This document shows positions 41,946 through 50,727 of a DNA stretch of 59,890 bases, piece after piece (the stretch's first letter is position 1; each line of letters starts with the position of its first letter). Location: contig DIZH01000012.1 of NCBI GenBank assembly GCA_002429325.1, positions 47,338 through 107,227 of the forward strand, in the 5' to 3' direction. Source of the DNA: Patescibacteria group bacterium UBA6033 (GTDB lineage: Bacteria > Patescibacteriota > Minisyncoccia > Phycocordibacterales > Phycocordibacteraceae). The notes beneath the pieces are model-generated. The model was not told the origin of the DNA. It ran no database searches and saw only the letters and a program-made list of their open reading frames with translations. The translations under genes were made by a program, and so were the position numbers.

Positions 41946-44900
41946 TTATTGTAGTTTCTGCTTTCGGCGGAAATAAATGTATAACGTTCCAAACAAGAGA
42001 ACTACGAGAGTGAGCAGGGTTGTCGGGAGATTAGTGTAGGAGAGAATAACCGCGGCTGGGCTTTTCTTCACATAGAACGTACTTACCACAGAAGGCTTCG
42101 ACTTGACCTTGCTTCCCGGATCGTAGGTGACCGCAAAGACTGTGTGTTCGCCCGGGGCAAGCTCCAAAACGCTCTGGTCGTGACTGAAACTCCACTGCCC
42201 CTTTTCGTCGGCATCGGTGGTGTAGACGACCACTTGGTCGGAGTGAATAAAGAGAGCGATCTTGGCTTTTGGAATACCGGTACCGGTGAAGTTGATCGTT
42301 TGTCCGGTTAGAGACTTCTCCACGAGAGCGACTTGCGGTTTAGCGAGGACACCGGACTCACGACTCTCCGCAAGACCTTTGAGTTCCGGAATATTTTGGA
42401 GAACTGAACTCTCTGTCGGCACAAAAGAACTGGCTATGCCTTGTCCTGAACCATTAGAAGTACCGGTGGTTGAATTTTCACTAGGCGCGTTTCCGGTATT
42501 ATTTACTTGACTATTTGTTTGCGGTGAGACCGTCGAGTTCGCCGGAGTGTTTTCATTTCTTGTTTGACTTTCATTTGTCGTGAGAGAAATAACGGGACCA
42601 TTTCCACCACCTCCGGAACTCCCACCGACAGAAACGCTCGTACCGCCCCCACCGCCTCCAGTTGATCCAGCTCCAGTATTCACTTCAACGCTCGGTACAT
42701 TTTCGCTTATAACTTCCGATGCAGAAATGGTAAGCGTTATGCTGTCAGAAACTGCCGCGCCACCAACACCAAAGCTGGTGTAGAACTTTGCATACACGGT
42801 GTATCTTCCGCTATCACATGAATCAAGGCCAGCACACAAATTCCAATTAGTGGTGGAGGCATAGTCCTGCAGACTTGCATCACTGAAGTCGCTCGTGTTT
42901 GAAATGAGCATGAGTGCAGTGTTGTCACCCCCGGTGAGCGTCAGTGTGACATTTTTATCCTCCGTACCGGATGCACCGCCATCAATAACAATCTTAAATC
43001 CTCCGGCAGGTACTGTAGGCGGAAGCGTGCTTGTGTCGGGCAATATCTCTCCTACAGTAACTCCACCGGAAATTTCCTCGCTTACCGTACCGGTGGGAGA
43101 TGTGTCTGGAGCCGTCACAACAACATTTTCAGAAACAACCGTAGTTTCAGCTTGGGTCCTATACGAAACAACTTGTGATGTCTGTTCGTGACCGTAGTCG
43201 TCATAGGCAGTGATTTTGGCGTAGTAGAGCGTATCCGCTACAAGCCCCGTGATCACGGTTCGGTCTGTACCGGCGAGCAAGAGATCACTGTCTCTTGACG
43301 GTCCCCAGAGACTGACGTTCGCAGAATTATTCACGGATCCGTTAGTAACATTTTCACTATTTGTGCTGTAGGTAATAATATAGCGGTCAAAGTTGCTATC
43401 ATCGGCCGGCGACCAGTGCCAGAGAATCTGATTTGTGTTTGACTCGACTCCCGCAAGCAGAGAAAGGCCAAGTGGCGCTCTGGTGTCTATACCAATCTCA
43501 GTCGTTGTCACGCCGGTATTTCCGTAGACATCGGTAGAAGTCAATCGTGCGGTGATTGTTCCCTCAAAATTTGGGAAGTCCTGATCGGCGTTCCATGAAA
43601 TCGTGCGTGCGCCGGTATTCACCTCTCCGATAGCACCACTTGCCGATGTTACCGGTACAACCCAGGTCAGACCATGATCAGATGAGAGAGCGAGAGCCAC
43701 TGCAACAGGATTGTTTGCATCACTTAACGTATATGAAAATGTTGCTGTACCACTGTCACTCGTTTGGCTCCCGACAAATGTGGATACGACCGGAGCTTTG
43801 GTGTCGATACGAACAGGATAAAACGTTTCTAACGGTCCTGTAATAAGCCCGTCGTTTGCGCGAAGTCGCACATAAACACTGCCAGCATAATTTGGCAGAT
43901 CAGCTTTCGCATTCCAAACAAAGGTATGTCCTGTGCCGGAGTCTCTGGCGATAAGTCCATTTGTGCCGTCATGATCGGTGTCGAAAGTTGCCACGGTCAT
44001 CACGCCTTCCTCACCCGCAAAGGCACCAGTAGTGGAATATTCGTAAATGGGGATTGAAACAAAATCATTATCAACATCCGTTGCTGTATAAATAATATCA
44101 ACGAAACCATCATCTGTTTTCTGAGTCGCTTCGGTTATGTTTAGTGTCGGAGCTTGATTTGAACACTGGAGATAGTTTGCGTTGATCTCTGCCAACGTAA
44201 GAGCTTCAAGAACGAATCCGGCCGAGACACATCCTATTGAAGTGGAAATATTGGACGGAGGAGCGATCACAATCGGAGTGGAAAGCGTTGCTGTCACTGC
44301 GCCATCAATATATAGTTTTAATGTTGTTCCATCGTAGACAAGGACGACAATGTGATCTCCGACGGCCACGTTCGCAGACGAACCTGACGAGGTATCAGGA
44401 TAAGACAGCGTTGTTGTCTGCAAATCAGTACCCGTTACGTTTACGACAAGTCCATTATTCGGCCCTTCAGAAATAGATAAGAGTCCTGGAATAGAATAGA
44501 GGGTGCGTCCGGGAGTACCGGTCGTTTCAGTTACGATATGCACTGAAAATGCGATCGGGGTTGCAACATTTGTATTTAGCGTAGTATCTGTAGTAAGGGA
44601 CGTGTCTACCGATGTTGTAGCAATGTCTGTTGTAACAGTGGTATCAAGGGAATTTGTCGTGTCTGTCACAACTGATGTATCGGTCATCGGAATGGTAGTT
44701 TCTGTGGTTCCTCCGGTTGAAGTGTCCGTGCCGACGGAGATAGAGTCGAGAACCGCAACGACAGTCGGGTCTGCTTCGGAAGTCACGACGGTTGTCGTTG
44801 TGGCCGTGGAAGTTTCTGGACTTGTAAAACTGGCGATTACCGAAGGCTGATCTTGATAGTCAGCGGTCAAAGAAAGGAGCGATACATCCTGGCTACAGTC

Positions 44901-45914
44901 ACTCTCAAACGTCGCTTTGAACATGAGTGTTCCCGCACCGGCCTGGGTGAGCGTAACGGGAAAATCAGAGATGTTGCTGTTAATCTCCGTCGCGGCATTC
45001 CCTTTATTCGTGCCGGCGTCTATCCAACCACTTCCATTCCAATACAGCCATGAGACGCCTCCGTCACCGGAAAGAGTGTAATAAATTTCTCCACCATTTT
45101 TATTTGCCGTTTCAGAAAATCCCGTCCATTTTACGAACGGTGTTACTACCAAAGGCGTGATTGTTTGAAGTGTTGCACTACATGAATTCGTTTGAGCGTA
45201 TGCGACTTGTGGTCTAAAAAGATTTCGTAGATTATCAAAAAGAAGCGGTCCAGGATCTGGTGCAGGCGGAGGAACGACGGGAGCTGGTTCTACTACGGGT
45301 GCTGGAGCCGGTTCAACCACTGGCGCAGGAGCAGGCTCGGTTACTGGTTCTGTGACGGGGATAGGTTCAGTGGTCGGAACTGGTTCCGTAGAGACAGGTT
45401 CTGATACAGGAACTGTTTCCGTGGCAGGTGCCGGTTCAACAGTTGGGGTTACAACTTGCGACGATTTGAATATGGCAGTACCGTCAGTGATTTGAATCTT
45501 CGTCGTATCGTAGTTATAAGCAAGTGGTGTATTAAAATCCCAGCTTGCTACGGCCGCATATGATTTGCCGGGGAAAAGTACTAGCCCGAAAAAACTTACC
45601 AGTATCCATACAAAAACAGAAAATGCCATTCCAGCTATTACAGAAAGAGATGCTATACGGCGGAGGCGATAAGTCCGAATTGAAGATGCGTCACTTCCGG
45701 CAAATTCTTTAGACGAGATAAAAGCGTACGCGGGAAGCGAAATGAGAATATTTGCAATCTCAAGTAACAACACATAGAAGCCGTAGAGAATTATCTTCGG
45801 TCCGGTTGTCTCAATAACCCTTAGCTTGTATTTATTGATGATTCCAGAAAAATGGAGCATCAAATTGAGCCACCGGCTTTTCAAACTAATTCTATTTTTC
45901 ATATTCATGTTCAT
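41946..45914 (-). CDS. Large surface protein, 1322 aa, multi-domain
   Basis: N-terminal module (about 10-135) with two membrane helices and the motif YRLRR, shared with the membrane protein at 46401. It is followed by a Pro/Val/Glu-rich stalk (about 165-225), a LamG/concanavalin-like region (about 440-590), bacterial Ig/fibronectin-type repeats (about 600-1010; e.g. DFPNFEGTITARLTSTDVYGNTG, YYAKITAYDDYGHEQTS), a Gly/Ser/Asn-rich linker (about 1075-1150), a further Ig-like domain (about 1180-1280) and a C-terminal membrane helix with a basic tail (FRRKQKLQ). Probably a giant envelope adhesin anchored at both ends. Promoter in the palindrome 45957-46000. Confidence 0.85.
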   Translation of the reverse strand: MNMNMKNRISLKSRWLNLMLHFSGIINKYKLRVIETTGPKIILYGFYVLLLEIANILISLPAYAFISSKEFAGSDASSIRTYRLRRIASLSVIAGMAFSVFVWILVSFFGLVLFPGKSYAAVASWDFNTPLAYNYDTTKIQITDGTAIFKSSQVVTPTVEPAPATETVPVSEPVSTEPVPTTEPIPVTEPVTEPAPAPVVEPAPAPVVEPAPVVPPPAPDPGPLLFDNLRNLFRPQVAYAQTNSCSATLQTITPLVVTPFVKWTGFSETANKNGGEIYYTLSGDGGVSWLYWNGSGWIDAGTNKGNAATEINSNISDFPVTLTQAGAGTLMFKATFESDCSQDVSLLSLTADYQDQPSVIASFTSPETSTATTTTVVTSEADPTVVAVLDSISVGTDTSTGGTTETTIPMTDTSVVTDTTNSLDTTVTTDIATTSVDTSLTTDTTLNTNVATPIAFSVHIVTETTGTPGRTLYSIPGLLSISEGPNNGLVVNVTGTDLQTTTLSYPDTSSGSSANVAVGDHIVVLVYDGTTLKLYIDGAVTATLSTPIVIAPPSNISTSIGCVSAGFVLEALTLAEINANYLQCSNQAPTLNITEATQKTDDGFVDIIYTATDVDNDFVSIPIYEYSTTGAFAGEEGVMTVATFDTDHDGTNGLIARDSGTGHTFVWNAKADLPNYAGSVYVRLRANDGLITGPLETFYPVRIDTKAPVVSTFVGSQTSDSGTATFSYTLSDANNPVAVALALSSDHGLTWVVPVTSASGAIGEVNTGARTISWNADQDFPNFEGTITARLTSTDVYGNTGVTTTEIGIDTRAPLGLSLLAGVESNTNQILWHWSPADDSNFDRYIITYSTNSENVTNGSVNNSANVSLWGPSRDSDLLLAGTDRTVITGLVADTLYYAKITAYDDYGHEQTSQVVSYRTQAETTVVSENVVVTAPDTSPTGTVSEEISGGVTVGEILPDTSTLPPTVPAGGFKIVIDGGASGTEDKNVTLTLTGGDNTALMLISNTSDFSDASLQDYASTTNWNLCAGLDSCDSGRYTVYAKFYTSFGVGGAAVSDSITLTISASEVISENVPSVEVNTGAGSTGGGGGGTSVSVGGSSGGGGNGPVISLTTNESQTRNENTPANSTVSPQTNSQVNNTGNAPSENSTTGTSNGSGQGIASSFVPTESSVLQNIPELKGLAESRESGVLAKPQVALVEKSLTGQTINFTGTGIPKAKIALFIHSDQVVVYTTDADEKGQWSFSHDQSVLELAPGEHTVFAVTYDPGSKVKSKPSVVSTFYVKKSPAAVILSYTNLPTTLLTLVVLLFGTLYIYFRRKQKLQ

Positions 45915-45956
45915 TTTTTATAAAAGGGGTCGGAGGTTTTGGGTAAGGAGCGTGCA

Positions 45957-46000
45957 GTTACTATCATTATACACCCAGTGTGTTGTATAATGATAGTAAC
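45957..46000. promoter_or_regulatory. Palindromic divergent promoter/operator
   Basis: Perfect 17-bp arms (45957-45973 and 45984-46000; GTTACTATCATTATACA and its complement) with a 10-bp centre. Each arm contains a TATAAT -10 box, on the minus strand at 45966-45971 for the 1322-aa gene and on the plus strand at 45986-45991 for the response regulator. One symmetric factor could control both operons together. Confidence 0.7.
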
Positions 46001-46029
46001 TATTAACAAGTTTCTAACTTCAACCACGT

Positions 46030-46395
46030 ATGAAAAAAATTATTGTTTTGGAAGACGAACAAGTTTTGCAGAAAGCCCTCTCCATAGAACTTTTGGGAGC
46101 GGGTTTTGAAGTACTCTCCGCCTTGGATGGAGAAGCCGGGCTCGCGCTGGTAAAAAAGGAGATTCCCGATCTCGTGCTTCTCGATCTCACAATGCCAAAG
46201 ATGAATGGCTTTGATGTGCTAAAGAATTTAAAAAAAGATGCAACTACAAAATCCATTCCGGTCATTATTCTTTCAAACCTCGGACAGGATGAGGACAAAG
46301 AAAAAGGATTGGCTCTTGGTGCAACAGATTATTATGTAAAATCTTCGACCGATCTTTCTCTCCTCACTGAAAAGATCAAGAAAGTTATCGGCTAA
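46030..46395 (+). CDS. Response regulator receiver protein
   Basis: 121-aa CheY-like domain: EDE near residues 8-10, phosphoacceptor Asp in LLDLTMPKMNG near 53, Ser in LSNLGQ near 82 and Lys in YVKSS near 104. Divergent from the surface protein and kinase operon, and probably its phosphorelay partner. Leader of about 32 nt from the TATAAT at 45986. Confidence 0.92.
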   Translation: MKKIIVLEDEQVLQKALSIELLGAGFEVLSALDGEAGLALVKKEIPDLVLLDLTMPKMNGFDVLKNLKKDATTKSIPVIILSNLGQDEDKEKGLALGATDYYVKSSTDLSLLTEKIKKVIG

Positions 46396-46400
46396 ACTTT

Positions 46401-47216
46401 ATGAGCATTTCACTCCGTGATCGCTGGTCAACATCCATCCTCCATCTTTCGGCCTACATCGCCGGAAAGAAAAACGGACTTTTGACCGTGCACGGAATGA
46501 GATCACTTTTAAACGTATTACTCATTATCGGAGCCGAATTATTGCTTCTGGTTATTTCTTTGCCATCGTATGTTGCCGCGCAACCTATTAGTGACACAAC
46601 AGGAACGAACGAGTATCGCCTACGTCGCGCCTTGACGCTCGGCGTCATCGGCACACTTTTTATTATTTGGATTTTGAAACTTGCTCTTATTCTCACACTC
46701 GCCGGATTTGTAAAAACAAATACCACCACCATAACTGAAACCTATAATCAAACCGGCAACACTGAAACTCTTGCCGATGATGTGCTTATTGCCAAAGAAA
46801 GCGCAGAGCTTGCCTCACCGACGGTTACAAAAATTCAAAACACCAGAGGGCGAATTGCTTTCTGGGGTACAGCACCAGCCGGCAGTGTTGTTGTCTTTGC
46901 ATTTACGGAAAACATGAAAAATGCTTCCGACAAAGTAAGCACCCCAAAAATATATACAATTCAGGCAGATGCAAAAGGCCATTTTGAACTCTGGGAGGAC
47001 GCGTCTATTTTCAATCTTCCGAAAGGAACCTACACTGGAAGTGTAAGCGCGTACGATCCTGTACGGGAAATAAAGAGCGCGCAAAGTCACACTTTTTCGT
47101 TTACTGTCACAGAATCATTTTGGAATTCACTTCTATATTCAGCGGATACTATCCTTAACATCCTCGCTCTCCTTGTGATCCTCATCGGACTCCTAATGAC
47201 CATTTTGGTGGCCTGA
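46401..47216 (+). CDS. Membrane protein with Ig-like domain, 271 aa
   Basis: N-terminal module with two membrane helices (about 45-65 and 80-105) and NEYRLRRALTLGVIG, closely matching the N-terminal module of the 1322-aa protein in motif order (RW....LH.S, ISLP.Y, YRLRR, WIL). Then a beta-rich extracellular domain (about 145-235; GRIAFWGTAPAGSVVVF) and a C-terminal helix. Follows the response regulator by 5 nt. Likely a membrane partner or receptor in the same sensory system. Confidence 0.8.
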   Translation: MSISLRDRWSTSILHLSAYIAGKKNGLLTVHGMRSLLNVLLIIGAELLLLVISLPSYVAAQPISDTTGTNEYRLRRALTLGVIGTLFIIWILKLALILTLAGFVKTNTTTITETYNQTGNTETLADDVLIAKESAELASPTVTKIQNTRGRIAFWGTAPAGSVVVFAFTENMKNASDKVSTPKIYTIQADAKGHFELWEDASIFNLPKGTYTGSVSAYDPVREIKSAQSHTFSFTVTESFWNSLLYSADTILNILALLVILIGLLMTILVA

Positions 47217-47260
47217 CCGCCCATGGCTCAGCTATCGAGCCCTCGTTGTCCCCTGTATTT

Positions 47261-47382
47261 GCCCTTGTGGCGAGCTTTGTACCGAGGGTAAGAGCTTTGC
47301 ACCAATTGAAACACTGACGAGCCGTAAGACCAAATTTGAGAGCGTGGAACGATTTGCTTAACTCGGACGATTTTAAGCAAAT
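47261..47382 (+). repeat. 122-bp direct repeat, right copy
   Basis: Same length and orientation as 40218-40339. Ends in the same 10-bp-arm hairpin with a different 11-nt loop (47352-47382). With the left copy it brackets the kinase/surface-protein/regulator cassette. Confidence 0.85.
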
Positions 47383-47391
47383 TATGCCGAG

Positions 47392-47583
47392 TCATAATTG
47401 CTTAACTTTTCCTTCACCTGATACATCTTCTTTTGGATCGGCTTTGGCTTTAAGCTTCTGCTCATACTGATAATCCAGCGTCATAACAATAAGCTCGGCT
47501 AACCGGTCCGAAAATATCTCCTCGGCCTTTTGCAGGTCTATACTTTCTGGTAATTTTTTGAACTGGCGTTTCATTTTAGGCAT
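47392..47583 (-). CDS. Small charged protein, 63 aa
   Basis: MPKMKRQFKKLPESIDLQKAEEIFSDRLAELIV...; helical, Lys/Glu-rich. Family not recognised. Start overlaps the stop of the KAP gene (GATGCCTAA), so it is the last gene of the defence operon; it ends 9 nt from the 122-bp repeat. Confidence 0.65.
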   Translation of the reverse strand: MPKMKRQFKKLPESIDLQKAEEIFSDRLAELIVMTLDYQYEQKLKAKADPKEDVSGEGKVKQL

Positions 47584-50500
47584 CAATAACAGAGTTAGAA
47601 GCAGGAATCACAACAGAAGTTTGGGCTACCTTTGTGACTTCGGTAACGTTATCGTCTAAGACTTTATAAACCATGGGGACATATTTTTTATACGAAGCTT
47701 CATCGTTACCCACGAATACGACTTTTTCTTTATCCTCAAGTTTGAGGTTTTTGAAAGTTGTGCCGTGTTTCTGCCAAAAAATTGAAAGCTTCACCTTATC
47801 CAACACTTTGATAAATTCATTAATACTTGGTACATATTTCAATCCATCTTCTCGTGCAGAAGCAAATGCACTAGCAAAGTTTCTGAACAAGTAGTCAATG
47901 AAGTATTCCGTGTTTTTAGTTTCCTTTGGGTCAAAGCAGTGTTCAAAAAGATAATCGTTAACTAAGTCTCTGATGGTGTGCTTATCCTCCGTTCCGGTAG
48001 GATCATAAAATCCGCATCCGGCTCCGAGATTGATTTCTGCGTTCGCCATTTGGTACAGAATAAAAGCACCCACACGAGTTTTTAGCTCAACGGATTTCTT
48101 ATCTATGTCCGTAGCTTGGAATATGCCATCGGCAATCTTCTGCTTAAGAAAGTTGTCATATTTACCAACGAGATTGGATGTTTGTAGAGCGTCAATTTCT
48201 GCAAAGATATTTTTCTTTGGAAGAATGTATCTCGTATTAAATATCTCGAACACCCTTTGGGATATCTCACGCATCTCTTCACGAGCGATATCTCTTGTAG
48301 AACCTGCGGAGGGAGCGTTCTGATTTGCGTGTTCTGCAACGGCTCGAGATAAATCAAAGATGTCGCCTCCACGGTCTGCACTACAAGACAACCTAAAAAG
48401 TAGTAAGTCGTGGATTCCTAATACACCTCGATTTTCTTCTGAAAGTGTTGCGAGTACACCACTGTCTGCGTGTCTACCTTCGCCAAAAACCCATTCGGCA
48501 ATTTCAGCGATGTGGGGCTGAACATTATTTGAATGTTTACCTTGTGGATCAATCCATCCGGCATCGTTCAGTAGTCTGGTGAGGAAATAATCCAAATTGT
48601 GTCGCAATCCCATTCCTACATTTGGGTCTCCCATTTCAAGTAAGGAATACTCGGGTATTGTCTTCAAAAGATAGGTAATTATTTCTTTTGCAATATCACT
48701 TGGCAATTCTCGTGCGTTGTTCACCAATATACGCCACAGCTTTTCTCTCCTGTTCTCTCCCTCACTATATGCAAACTTTTCATCTGCAAACGCAGTATCA
48801 ATAGTGACTGTTTTATTAATTATTTTATCTCTCCATTGAGTATAAAATTTATGTTGATCAACATCGACAGGTTTTGAGAGGTTCACAATTAAATCCAAAT
48901 ACGTCTCAAGATTCCTGCCATTTGTCCAACCACCGTTAAAACAGGCGAGCGAAGTGCGCACATCGTCTGGGATTTTATCTATGTTAGCGTATTCGTTACC
49001 ATAGAGACTTTTTTTATCGGTCTTCAAGCGTACGTCCACATTAAATACTTGGTCTAAAAGAAAACGCTGAGGGGTGTCTTCAGTAAATTCCAGCTCTTTT
49101 AAGTAGTCGTGATAGTGGGTTGAATTCTTGTAGGAAGAATCAGAAGATGACGATCTTCCTCGTGTCCCTGTTTCATCTTTCGGATAACCTTCATCGTAAG
49201 GTATTACCAATGAGAAAAATCCTCTACCACCCTTTGTCTCAGTATCATAAATCTTTCTAAAGACGCTCGGGTAATGGATATAGATGAGCAAAAGATTTAC
49301 CAAGTCTCGTTTATTAAAATCACTACTTTGAAAGTCCGTGGACTGGAGGTCAAACATCATGACGGTATTGATGAGCCGTTTCAACTTTCTTACATCACCA
49401 ATAAAAGGGAGATACCTGTGATACATAGACGAGTCGTATATATCGAGTAGTCCACCAATTGCCTGGCGCACTGGCAAGGGATCGACAATACTCGTAGTGA
49501 GTGCACTCTCAAGATTCTCCGATACATAGTTCTTCAAGTCTTCTCTATCTAAGTACAAGCTGATTTTTATGTTCACAAACTTTTCTAAAAACTCACCAAC
49601 CTTTTCAACATCGGGAGAATCGGCTTCAAGTACGCCTATGTTCTCTGTGTCATAACAAATGACGTACGAAACATTCGGAAATGCAAAACTTTTTCTTATA
49701 ACAAACAGTATGTCTTTTATTTCTGCAAAACTGATTCGATCCAAGTCATCAATAACTATAATGACTTTCCTTGGAAATCGTTTTAGAACGGCACTCAAGT
49801 CGTCGAATGCCTCCTCGGCTGTATAGTCCACTACAAAGGTCGGGAGAGTAAAACCGAATAGCGAAAAACGTTTTATCTCTTTGAGTAAGCGAGTATAGCG
49901 AGATATTAAGGGTTTTATTTCAGGGATGAATGCATTCTTTTGAATGGCATGTATCAAGCCATCAATAAAGACCTCCAGCAAATTTGCCGATCCTAAATAT
50001 CGAAGTGGACTGAATTTATAAATTACCACCCCGTCTGTGTACTTCTCCTCCCAGTACTCGTTGCAGAAATTTATAAAAGTTGATTTACCTATTCCCCAAG
50101 GAGCATCAACCCCGAACACAAAGCTCTCTGGTGATCCTCCGTTGAATACACGCTCCGCAAATGCATTGGCTTTCCCCGTAAAGTTTAGTAGATCGTTATC
50201 TCTACTCTTGAGCTCGATATCAGTAACTAGGGAAGAATCAGTCTTCTTATCTTGCCAAAGCAACTGCCGTCCCATTACTAGAGTCCCCAAAATAAAAGGT
50301 CCGGAAAGGATAGTAAGTATCTGAGTGATGTTAACAGAGGAAACGATCTTTGAAATCCATATCGATAGAAAACCACCCCACGCAATACTGAGCCAGATTC
50401 CGAAGCAAAAGATGATTAGCACATCAATACGGCAACTTCGGATGATTTTCTTTGAGTCGGCAAATACTCCACGTGCCAGCAGGTATGCGACTAGAAACAA

Positions 50501-50713
50501 AGTGCCTACAACGCAAACTGCTGTTGCTTTATATTCATAGTCATTGGAAGAAATCCATCTGTTCAACTTGTAGGCGATGGCAAGTGATAAGCCCCAAATT
50601 TCCGCACTTAAAATACCTAAAAAGGCGGTTTTAACCAGCACCACTAGGTTTGCTGTTATTATCCTGAAGTCGGATAAGGATTCTTTGAATCTAATAGCAT
50701 GTTTGTTAAGCAT
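47576..50713 (-). CDS. KAP-family P-loop NTPase, membrane-associated
   Basis: 1045 aa. Three or four membrane segments in the first 155 residues, then the KAP domain: Walker A GVDAPWGIGKST (201-212) and Walker B VIIVIDDLDRIS (about 320), followed by the KAP helical region and a long C-terminal region with no recognised domain. KAP NTPases recur in phage-defence loci and are thought to act at the membrane. Follows the restriction gene by 14 nt in a five-gene operon. Confidence 0.9.
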   Translation of the reverse strand: MLNKHAIRFKESLSDFRIITANLVVLVKTAFLGILSAEIWGLSLAIAYKLNRWISSNDYEYKATAVCVVGTLFLVAYLLARGVFADSKKIIRSCRIDVLIIFCFGIWLSIAWGGFLSIWISKIVSSVNITQILTILSGPFILGTLVMGRQLLWQDKKTDSSLVTDIELKSRDNDLLNFTGKANAFAERVFNGGSPESFVFGVDAPWGIGKSTFINFCNEYWEEKYTDGVVIYKFSPLRYLGSANLLEVFIDGLIHAIQKNAFIPEIKPLISRYTRLLKEIKRFSLFGFTLPTFVVDYTAEEAFDDLSAVLKRFPRKVIIVIDDLDRISFAEIKDILFVIRKSFAFPNVSYVICYDTENIGVLEADSPDVEKVGEFLEKFVNIKISLYLDREDLKNYVSENLESALTTSIVDPLPVRQAIGGLLDIYDSSMYHRYLPFIGDVRKLKRLINTVMMFDLQSTDFQSSDFNKRDLVNLLLIYIHYPSVFRKIYDTETKGGRGFFSLVIPYDEGYPKDETGTRGRSSSSDSSYKNSTHYHDYLKELEFTEDTPQRFLLDQVFNVDVRLKTDKKSLYGNEYANIDKIPDDVRTSLACFNGGWTNGRNLETYLDLIVNLSKPVDVDQHKFYTQWRDKIINKTVTIDTAFADEKFAYSEGENRREKLWRILVNNARELPSDIAKEIITYLLKTIPEYSLLEMGDPNVGMGLRHNLDYFLTRLLNDAGWIDPQGKHSNNVQPHIAEIAEWVFGEGRHADSGVLATLSEENRGVLGIHDLLLFRLSCSADRGGDIFDLSRAVAEHANQNAPSAGSTRDIAREEMREISQRVFEIFNTRYILPKKNIFAEIDALQTSNLVGKYDNFLKQKIADGIFQATDIDKKSVELKTRVGAFILYQMANAEINLGAGCGFYDPTGTEDKHTIRDLVNDYLFEHCFDPKETKNTEYFIDYLFRNFASAFASAREDGLKYVPSINEFIKVLDKVKLSIFWQKHGTTFKNLKLEDKEKVVFVGNDEASYKKYVPMVYKVLDDNVTEVTKVAQTSVVIPASNSVIDA

Positions 50714-50727
50714 GTCTGGGCATCTAG

